Below are positions 16,804 to 23,190 of a stretch of 42,759 nucleotides of DNA, piece after piece. The DNA is from Alphaproteobacteria bacterium (GTDB lineage Bacteria > Pseudomonadota > Alphaproteobacteria > Acetobacterales > Acetobacteraceae): positions 1-42,759 of the forward strand of contig JAPLOH010000051.1 of assembly GCA_026400845.1 (NCBI GenBank), in the 5' to 3' direction. The notes under the pieces were generated by a model. That model saw only the letters and a program-made list of their open reading frames with translations. It had not been told where the DNA came from and made no database searches. The position numbers and the translations under genes are program-made. Position 1 is the first letter of the stretch; each line of letters begins with the position of its first letter.

Positions 16804-16850
16804 AGGAAGCGGTTCTTTTTTGAAAAACAGAACCAAAAAACTTTTATCCG
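16804..16850 (+). repeat. Left half of the dispersed palindromic element
   Basis: AGGAAGC, then a hairpin GGTTCTTTTTT...AGAACC with one mismatch (16811-16834), then AAAAAACTTTTATCCGTTT. It matches the left half of the full copy near 37.1 kb and breaks off just before the palindrome core. It starts at the base after the stop codon of the CMD-family gene. Confidence 0.85.
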
Positions 16851-17278
16851 TTTTTGATGGGCGTTTCATAGCTAAATCGTAACAAAATGGGCGTGCGTAA
16901 GCGCCCCGCAAACGCGGGTGCGCAGGCCCATCGCGGTCGATCGGGTGGGGCTTGCGGTGGCGGGAGGGCGCGCCTTGTGTGATGCACGCCGATGGCGATG
17001 GCGCGATGCCCGCGCGGCGTGTGGGTGAAGGAGGCGACCGGGCAAGGTGCGGGCGCCGCGCGACTGGTCGCGGCACGCGAGGCAAAAGCGGCGGTCAGGC
17101 CGGCCCGGAGGCGCGCAATCTCCGCCATCGCCTGCGCATGCAGGCGACGGCGCGGATCGTGCGACGGCAATTCCGAAACGTCCCCCAGCCACGCCGCGAG
17201 CAACGCGAGCAAAATCCCCACCAACGCTTGCGCGAAAGCGGCTGCTACGTCCGGGGCAGGGGTGGGAGGGGTTTGCAT
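16844..17278 (-). CDS. Putative small membrane-associated protein of unknown function
   Basis: Not recognised. 144 aa. The N-terminal half looks genuine: one hydrophobic helix (AFAQALVGILLALLAAWLG, residues about 14-32) followed by a charged helix (DPRRRLHAQAMAEIARLRAG). The C-terminal third is Pro/Arg-rich and ends inside the half palindromic element, so it may be extended relative to relatives or frameshifted. GGAG lies about 15 nt before the ATG, too far for a good site. Existence is uncertain. Confidence 0.45.
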   Translation of the reverse strand: MQTPPTPAPDVAAAFAQALVGILLALLAAWLGDVSELPSHDPRRRLHAQAMAEIARLRAGLTAAFASRAATSRAAPAPCPVASFTHTPRGHRAIAIGVHHTRRALPPPQAPPDRPRWACAPAFAGRLRTPILLRFSYETPIKNG

Positions 17279-17430
17279 CGCTGGGGTGAATTCTCCGGGT
17301 TGGTGAGGGGAATATGGCGGGTGTGAGGTCGAATGTCAAGTTTTTTTTCCACAATATATTAAATTTCCTAGGATCGCCCCTAATGTGGCGGCTGATCCCC
17401 ACGTGACGGCCGAGGCGGCGTCGAACATCG

Positions 17431-17459
17431 TTGCGCAGAATGTTGCCGGCACGCTAGAC
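17431..17459 (+). promoter_or_regulatory. Candidate promoter of the histidine kinase gene
   Basis: TTGCGC and CTAGAC are separated by 17 nt, about 25 nt before the start codon. The -10 match is weak. A distinctly AT-rich tract (17336-17375) lies further upstream and could hold regulatory sites instead. Confidence 0.3.
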
Positions 17460-17484
17460 TGCCGCAACGGAGGCATAGCCGCGC

Positions 17485-20094
17485 ATGTCAGGCTTGCAAG
17501 GCGACAAACGACAAGCCCTTGGAACCGCGTTGACCGGCCACGGCACGGCCGAGGCGCGCGTGGCGATCCAGGAGTGGATGCGCGGCCTTGCCACCCACTT
17601 CAAGGCGACGACGGTGGCGCTTTACGAGACCGGGCATTCGCTGAGCTTCGGCAAGGACGGTGGCGCGCGGCGGTCCGAGCATGGGTCTTGGACCGGACTG
17701 GTTTATTTTGTCGATTCCTGGGCCGAGAAGATGGCGTCGGCGGAAGACGAATTCGACGGTTTCCCCGCCGGAATACGGGCGAGCGAGCATCCGGAACTGC
17801 TCGGCTTAATTGATGATCCGAACGCCCCCGCCGTGGTGCTGCTGTTGTCGGAGGGCCACGGGACGCTTGCCGGTGCGACGGCGCGGCGCAATGGCGCAGT
17901 CGCAATGGTCGCACTCGGAGTTTGGCTGCACTACGATTTCCCGACAATTTTACTACTCTATTTCACGGCCGAGGATGATGCGGTCGCCGCGGCGACCAGT
18001 TATTACCTGACAACCCTGCCGAAAGACGTGCAGCGGTTGCGAGAGCGCTACCAGGGGCAGGTTTCACGCAGCTTGTTCGATGCCATTGGCGCCATGCATG
18101 AGGCGCTCGGTGTGCCTCCCGCGTCGGCGGCGGAGCAGCCGTTCGATGTCCGTTTGCAGGGCAGCCTCAATCGGCATGCCGCCGATATCGGCTGCCCGGA
18201 CCTGCGGGTCTATCTGCTGGACGATGTCGGCCATCTCGATCCGCGTACGTCGGCGTTGCAGGTTGGCAAGGGTGCTGAACCCCGGCGCCGCTATGTGTTG
18301 CATCGTGGTGATGCGGCTGGGCCCGAGATCTACGTGACTGGCGATGACAAAGGGCCGATCGGCTGGGTGTTGCGGGACCACGGCAAGCCGCCGGCGGAAC
18401 GGCGTGGCCGGCTGGCGATGCACAACCGCAATTTGCTGGAACCCGGTTGGGTGAAGGACCAGGTACTCTACCCGGGCCTCACGTCGATCGACAGCGCCGG
18501 GCGGGATCGCGCCGACGGCGTGCATGACCTGTTGGGGCGGCCCGCCGGCGCCGGAGGGGAGTATTGTGCCTCGATCCTGGTGCATCCGGTGCTGGCCGGC
18601 AACGAGCTGCTCGGCGTGATCGTCGCCAATGGCCGCCAGGGTGCCCCATTCGTTTTCCGCGAGTGGGACGACAAGGGCCTTGGCGTTGTCGCCCGCCTGC
18701 TCGGCAGCTATTGGCTCGGCGAGCAGTTGCGGCGCATCGAGGATGCGGACCGGGCGCTGCGGGAGCGAGCGCACGTCGCTATCCGGGGCTTCGCTGCCGC
18801 CACGGCTAAGCGCTTCGGCGGCGACGACCCGAGTGTGAGCGAGATGGCGATTTTCGGCGACGCTTTGAAAGCGGCCACGGAAATGGTGCCGGAGGCCAAC
18901 CTGGTGAGCATCCGGCCACATGATCCCGGTTCACAGAATGGCCCGGAATTCTACATAGACCGCAAATTGCTGGCCGGCAGTGCGGCGACCGACCCGCGGA
19001 TACAGGACAAGCTGGGCACCCGGTTTCGCGCGCTCGCCGGCACGCCGGAGACGGCGGCATCGGCAGAATCGGCGGCAGAATATGTCATGCGACTGCGCAA
19101 GCCGGCGATTGTCGACAGTCTCGATCCACCGGAATGGTACCGGTCGACATTTCCCGGCATGTTCCGATATGGAATCTACGCGCCGGTATTTCGAGGAGGT
19201 GACGCCGGGCGGCCGGCCGCCATCATCGATGTCCGTTCGGCTGGTGCCACGCGCATGCCCGCCTCGACGGCGGATTCCCTGCAGGAACTCGCCGACATGG
19301 TGGGCCTCGCCTTGGCGCTGGCGGACACCATCACGGAACTCGTCCAGACCAGGCATACGCAGAGTCAGGCATTCGAGGACGTTGCCCATCAGATCATGAG
19401 TCTGCATCGCAATGTGATGACTGAGATCGATCGCAGCCTGGTTATGCTGCGCAATAACGACGAGGCGGGCGCGCCGGACAAGCTGGCTCAGAGTTTGCTG
19501 GTTGCGCGCGGCCAGCTACGGCGCGCCAGCCGAGTCGGGCGCGACGCGCGCATGTTCGCGGAATTGGCGCGCACCGGCAAAATCAGCCAGCCCGCAGATG
19601 CCCGCCCGATTGGCAAGGAGCCGCTCGTCGAGGTTTTGGCCCATCTGGTGGACGATCAGCGGCGGCTCGTCACCGATGACAAGCCGTTGAACTTCGTGCT
19701 GTGGAGCCGAAGCATCCGCGCACTTTACGACGATGATATCGTCGGCGATATAGCGATGTTCGAGCAAATGATGGGAAATCTGATCGACAATGCTGCCAAA
19801 TACTCCTACCGTGGCACCACGATCACGGTAGAATGCCGCCGGGATAGTGGCGGTCGCTTTGTCCTTGAGTTGGCCAACTACGGCTATCCGATTGACGACG
19901 ACGAAAAGTTGAAGCTTGGCACGCGAGGTTTTCGTGGCGCGGCGGGCAAGAGGCGTGTAGCCTTTGGTATGGGAATCGGTCTGTGGCTGGCCAAGGCGAT
20001 TGCCAAGTCATTCGGCGCCGTGTTCGACTTCCAGGTCAGTGACAGCCGACGTGAACCGCACCGCGTCTATCTCGTGTTCCCGCTCCGCAAATGA
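17485..20094 (+). CDS. Soluble multi-GAF sensor histidine kinase
   Basis: An 869-aa cytoplasmic sensor kinase with no membrane segment. Three GAF-like regions are proposed at about residues 20-185, 205-420 and 445-620, the second and third recognised by patterns such as YCASILVHPVLAGNELLGVIVANG and FRYGIYAPVFRGGDAGRPAAII. The dimerisation helix carries the likely phospho-acceptor H635 in FEDVAHQIMSLHRNV, which lacks the usual proline after the histidine. The ATPase domain has the N-box MMGNLIDNAAKYS (N769) and the G2 box FGMGIGLWLAK (about 827-837). GGAGG lies 11 nt before the ATG. A receiver gene follows after 10 nt and is the evident partner. The signal sensed is unknown. Confidence 0.88.
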   Translation: MSGLQGDKRQALGTALTGHGTAEARVAIQEWMRGLATHFKATTVALYETGHSLSFGKDGGARRSEHGSWTGLVYFVDSWAEKMASAEDEFDGFPAGIRASEHPELLGLIDDPNAPAVVLLLSEGHGTLAGATARRNGAVAMVALGVWLHYDFPTILLLYFTAEDDAVAAATSYYLTTLPKDVQRLRERYQGQVSRSLFDAIGAMHEALGVPPASAAEQPFDVRLQGSLNRHAADIGCPDLRVYLLDDVGHLDPRTSALQVGKGAEPRRRYVLHRGDAAGPEIYVTGDDKGPIGWVLRDHGKPPAERRGRLAMHNRNLLEPGWVKDQVLYPGLTSIDSAGRDRADGVHDLLGRPAGAGGEYCASILVHPVLAGNELLGVIVANGRQGAPFVFREWDDKGLGVVARLLGSYWLGEQLRRIEDADRALRERAHVAIRGFAAATAKRFGGDDPSVSEMAIFGDALKAATEMVPEANLVSIRPHDPGSQNGPEFYIDRKLLAGSAATDPRIQDKLGTRFRALAGTPETAASAESAAEYVMRLRKPAIVDSLDPPEWYRSTFPGMFRYGIYAPVFRGGDAGRPAAIIDVRSAGATRMPASTADSLQELADMVGLALALADTITELVQTRHTQSQAFEDVAHQIMSLHRNVMTEIDRSLVMLRNNDEAGAPDKLAQSLLVARGQLRRASRVGRDARMFAELARTGKISQPADARPIGKEPLVEVLAHLVDDQRRLVTDDKPLNFVLWSRSIRALYDDDIVGDIAMFEQMMGNLIDNAAKYSYRGTTITVECRRDSGGRFVLELANYGYPIDDDEKLKLGTRGFRGAAGKRRVAFGMGIGLWLAKAIAKSFGAVFDFQVSDSRREPHRVYLVFPLRK

Positions 20095-20104
20095 AGGACC
20101 CGTC

Positions 20105-20572
20105 ATGAGGCAACACCGTATCCTCCTTGTCGAGGATGACCCGCATCAGCGCAGGGCGATCGTCGCCGCGTTGCGGCAACGTCTGGCCGGGGCGGGGCCG
20201 GGCGCCGAGATCGTAACGGCGGATTCGGAGCGGAATGCACGCTTGATGTTTCGCGGACGAACGCTGGAGAAATTCGACGCCTATGTAATTGACATGATGG
20301 TGCCATGGTCGCAGGACGACGAGGACGACGACCGTGATGATCCGCGCGTGGATCGGGATGGGTCACTCTACGCCGGAGTGAGGATCATCGAGGATGTGGT
20401 GAAGGTGAACGGCGCCGCCAAGCCGATTTTCGCCTACACGATTGCCAACGCCGATGGGGTGAGTGCGCGTATGCGGCATTTGCCGACGTCGATCCGCTAT
20501 TTGCGCAAGGGGGATACGGACAAGGAACTGGCGGATGCGGTCGCGGCGGCTCTCTTAACTTCGAAGCCATGA
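20105..20572 (+). CDS. Stand-alone receiver-domain response regulator
   Basis: 155 aa, one receiver (REC) domain without an output domain. The acidic pocket is D11-D12, the phospho-acceptor D63 (AYVIDMMVPW), and the switch residues T112 (FAYTIANA) and K135 (RYLRKGD). Just after the phospho-acceptor loop is an insertion of about 16 residues made mostly of Asp/Glu/Arg (DDEDDDRDDPRVDRDG, 71-86), unusual next to the active site. AAGGA precedes the ATG, 10 nt after the kinase stop. With no DNA-binding domain, it must act through protein contact, possibly with a product of the facing three-gene operon (inference). Confidence 0.9.
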   Translation: MRQHRILLVEDDPHQRRAIVAALRQRLAGAGPGAEIVTADSERNARLMFRGRTLEKFDAYVIDMMVPWSQDDEDDDRDDPRVDRDGSLYAGVRIIEDVVKVNGAAKPIFAYTIANADGVSARMRHLPTSIRYLRKGDTDKELADAVAAALLTSKP

Positions 20573-20603
20573 CGATACCTGCGTCCGGTTGAACGATCGC
20601 CGG

Positions 20604-21737
20604 TCAGTCGACATATGCCGGGGAGAAAATTTGTCGCGCGAAATTCTCCAGAATGATCCCCTCGCCCCCATCTTGGGCACCAAATTGGCCAGACCTGAGC
20701 GCATGAAAATACGTCGCGGCTAACTTGGTGGCTTCATCGGGGTCTGCGGAATCTATACCGACCACTTCACGCAATGGCTTTTGGAACGGCACCAGCCATG
20801 CCTCGTTCCGAGTGAGGCGCATTCGTGGATCATCCAGATCGGCCAAGCGAATTCGATGACGGAATGCGACGATATCCGCGTCAAATTGATCGCGTGTGTA
20901 CAGATTGCCCCAATTTCCCTCTGTAACGAAGATCGGATCAGCCCAGGGGCGCAATCCTTCGATTGATAACCAAAGGAACGATACCTCGCGGCGCGGAAGC
21001 ACCGGACCCCAGGTTCGGCACAGGCGGTCGATGGCGCCATTCAGCCCATTCCGGCAGAGTTCCTCGACGGGTTCATTCGTCCCGGCGCTCTCGTCATCCT
21101 CGATCCGCGCAGTCAACGGCGGCAGCGCCTTGGCGATCGTGGCGAGCGACGGGCGGATGGTTTGGCCCGGGTGGGCGCTGATCGGCATGAGGCGAATCGC
21201 ATCCCACGCCTTATCCCATCTGAATTCTCTGGTCTGCGAGACCCAGGGGCACGGCGAGGCTTCCCGGACATCCGAGGCCTGCAACAGCGCGAGCCAAGTC
21301 TCCGCCAGGGATTTGCAGGGCTGATTGGCGATCATCGCGTTGAACAGCACGGTGCGCAGCGCGCTGTCCTGTGGTTCGGCGCCGCTCCATCCTTGGGTGA
21401 ACACCAGGCGCATTGCCGCACCGAGTTCCAGGGGCATGCGGAAGACCGCGACGATGCTGACGAGTGCGTGCAGCAGTGTGCGATCTCGCGGCAGTACCGC
21501 GCGGGCGATATCCTGGAGCATACCGGCCAGCACCGGAGCTATTGCCTCGCGCACCTCGACGGCCAAGAGGCCGTGGCGTGGTAGATCGGACAGGGCGTCA
21601 CCGAGCACGGCCCAAGGTTCCTTGCCGGTGGTGAAGCCGGCGAATTCCTGGCGATTGAGCCAAGTGACGACCCGCGCACGATCGATCACGTTTTCGCGAA
21701 AGGCATCGGCCAAAATTTGGCTGTCGCTTTGTATCAT
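20604..21737 (-). CDS. Unknown protein A of the three-gene orphan operon
   Basis: Not recognised. 377 aa, soluble, predicted largely helical in the N-terminal half (WAVLGDALSDLPRHGLLAVE, AIAPVLAGMLQDIARAVLPR). The C-terminal half has Trp/Phe-rich patches (VSFLWLSIEGLRPWADPIFV, NEAWLVPFQKPLREVVGI). No nuclease, protease or NTPase motif is visible. Base composition is lower in GC than the flanks: four 60-nt stretches counted by hand gave 45-67%. The ATG overlaps the TGA of the upstream gene (ATGA). It ends 31 nt from the end of the receiver gene, tail to tail. Confidence 0.8.
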   Translation of the reverse strand: MIQSDSQILADAFRENVIDRARVVTWLNRQEFAGFTTGKEPWAVLGDALSDLPRHGLLAVEVREAIAPVLAGMLQDIARAVLPRDRTLLHALVSIVAVFRMPLELGAAMRLVFTQGWSGAEPQDSALRTVLFNAMIANQPCKSLAETWLALLQASDVREASPCPWVSQTREFRWDKAWDAIRLMPISAHPGQTIRPSLATIAKALPPLTARIEDDESAGTNEPVEELCRNGLNGAIDRLCRTWGPVLPRREVSFLWLSIEGLRPWADPIFVTEGNWGNLYTRDQFDADIVAFRHRIRLADLDDPRMRLTRNEAWLVPFQKPLREVVGIDSADPDEATKLAATYFHALRSGQFGAQDGGEGIILENFARQIFSPAYVD

Positions 21738-22471
21738 AGCGGCACCGTGTAGCCTTTGGCGGCCAGGCGCGCAACGTGGAAGCGTCGCTGCGCGCTCAGG
21801 TCGGTGCTACACAGTGCCGTGACCTCGGTGCGGCGGACTTTCTGGAATTTCTCGTTGCCGTCTGTCCACGCGCGCAGCCAGCGGGCGCCATTATCGTCCA
21901 TGATCCACTCGCGCAGCGGCAGGGTGCGGTCGCGTTCCGAATCGGGCCGTAGATCAAGCGTGAAGCCGCTGTTGACGTCGGTCGGGTGGGGCGCCGGCGC
22001 GCGATGGAAGATGCCGACAGTGCCGCGATCCAGTACGGTGGGCACGAAAACATCCGTCCCTGACCCCAATGTGCCGGCCCGGTATTGCATTTCGAGCCAA
22101 TAGCCGTCGCCGTCCGGGACGCGTCCGAGCCGGGCGAGGCGGGTGGCGACGAGGTGCTCGGTCAGTGGTTCGTCGTCGAAATCAGCGTGCAGAATCCAGG
22201 CCGGGTGGATTTGCTTCTTGAGCCTCATCTGCTCCAGGGCGTCGCGGATCCGGTCTCTGCGATGCTGATCGGTTGGCTGGCCGTCCAGAAATGTCACGAT
22301 ATCGGCGGGGGTGCCAATGCCTGATGTGGTGTCGTCACTCGGGAGTCCCCAAATGGCGCGGACCTCGCGCGCGGCATCGAAGCGGTAGGAAAGAATCTGG
22401 GCGATATCGATGTATTGCCGATCAGGCCCGAAAACGACGGTCGGGTCGGATGGCGTGGCGGAGAATGACAC
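21734..22471 (-). CDS. Unknown protein B of the three-gene orphan operon
   Basis: Not recognised. 245 aa, soluble, rich in Asp and Arg. Distinctive stretches are YIDIAQILSYRFDAAREVRA, HRRDRIRDALEQMRLKKQIH and LPLREWIMDDNGARWLRAW. A mixed alpha/beta domain in the middle (GDGYWLEMQYRAGTLGSGTD) precedes the C-terminal helix. No catalytic motif is apparent. The start is GTG; no strong ribosome-binding site is seen, and the upstream gene ends 15 nt before it, suggesting reinitiation. It overlaps protein A's gene by 4 nt, so A and B are probably made in linked amounts. Confidence 0.78.
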   Translation of the reverse strand: MSFSATPSDPTVVFGPDRQYIDIAQILSYRFDAAREVRAIWGLPSDDTTSGIGTPADIVTFLDGQPTDQHRRDRIRDALEQMRLKKQIHPAWILHADFDDEPLTEHLVATRLARLGRVPDGDGYWLEMQYRAGTLGSGTDVFVPTVLDRGTVGIFHRAPAPHPTDVNSGFTLDLRPDSERDRTLPLREWIMDDNGARWLRAWTDGNEKFQKVRRTEVTALCSTDLSAQRRFHVARLAAKGYTVPL

Positions 22472-22486
22472 GAGATTTGATCCGTT

Positions 22487-22768
22487 CTAGGCGGGGTCCC
22501 GATACTCTGGTTCCGCGTCGGTAGGCGGCGGTGGCGGCGTGTTGGCGACGAAGAGCCATGCCCGCTCCTTTAGACGAAGGACGACCTCGTCGGCGTTCAA
22601 TGGGTTGGTCCAGCCAAAGGAGTCGAACCGTTCGGCGCGGTCTGCACAAACCCGGGCATCAGCTCCGAAATCCTCGGCAAGGGCTGCGTGCTCAGGGCTG
22701 CCGCCGCTCAAAGTGGGGAGGTGCCGGGTGAACTCCCGCAGTATGCGCTGCCCAAACAATCTAGTCAT
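22487..22768 (-). CDS. Unknown protein C of the three-gene orphan operon
   Basis: Not recognised. 93 aa, soluble, acidic, ending in a proline run (NTPPPPPTDAEPEYRDPA) that could be a flexible binding tail. The middle has LAEDFGADARVCADRAERFD and LNADEVVLRLKERAWLFVAN. No Shine-Dalgarno at good spacing is seen before the ATG (GGGAGC lies about 15 nt upstream), and no earlier in-frame start exists before a stop. First gene of the operon; its 5' side faces a half palindromic element. Confidence 0.65.
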   Translation of the reverse strand: MTRLFGQRILREFTRHLPTLSGGSPEHAALAEDFGADARVCADRAERFDSFGWTNPLNADEVVLRLKERAWLFVANTPPPPPTDAEPEYRDPA

Positions 22769-22871
22769 GGAATCGGACGTGCTCCCGAACCGTCTTTGCT
22801 TCGATCCGATGCTCCAGGGCTAGGTGGGTCGTGTCAAGATACGATCGATAGAAAAAGCGTAGGAAGTCAGC

Positions 22872-22940
22872 AGAGCGGAGAGCACCAAACCAAACGGACA
22901 AAAGTTTTTTGGTTCTTTTTTTCAAAAAAGAACCGCTTCC
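22872..22940 (-). repeat. Right half of the dispersed palindromic element
   Basis: Contains the full right-hand hairpin GGTTCTTTTTT/AAAAAAGAACC (22911-22934), the preceding AAAAGTTTTTT and the outer GCTTCC. Inward of that, the core is only partly alike (AGAGCGGAG and CAAACGGACAAAAG) and the left arm is missing. It ends 4 nt before the stop codon of the MoaD-like gene, which is read toward it. Confidence 0.85.
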
Positions 22941-22944
22941 TTCC

Positions 22945-23190
22945 CTATCCCCCCGCCAATCGCGGCAGCAGGAAGATTTCGGCGCCGGGGGGGAGTTCCC
23001 TGGACCAGGTGTCGCGGTAGATCACGCCGTCGATTGAGACGGCGATGCCGCGGTCGGCGAGGGGGGTGAAGCCGGGGTACCTGTCCGCGAGTTGGCGGAA
23101 CAGGTCCCTGATGTCTTTGGCGTCGACGTCGATTTTCTCGGCGCCTCCGGTGGCGTCGCGCAGGGCGCCCCAGAGGGTGATTTCGACCAT
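22945..23190 (-). CDS. MoaD/ThiS-family ubiquitin-like sulfur carrier
   Basis: An 81-aa beta-grasp protein ending in the di-glycine needed for thiocarboxylate formation (LLPRLAGG). MVEITLWGALRDATGG and the segment PPGAEIFLLPRLAGG fit MoaD-type proteins, which carry sulfur for molybdopterin synthesis. The ATG shares its A with the stop of the molybdenum-hydroxylase gene (TGATG). No moaE partner is nearby, so a dedicated role for this hydroxylase, rather than general cofactor synthesis, is possible but unproven. Confidence 0.85.
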   Translation of the reverse strand: MVEITLWGALRDATGGAEKIDVDAKDIRDLFRQLADRYPGFTPLADRGIAVSIDGVIYRDTWSRELPPGAEIFLLPRLAGG

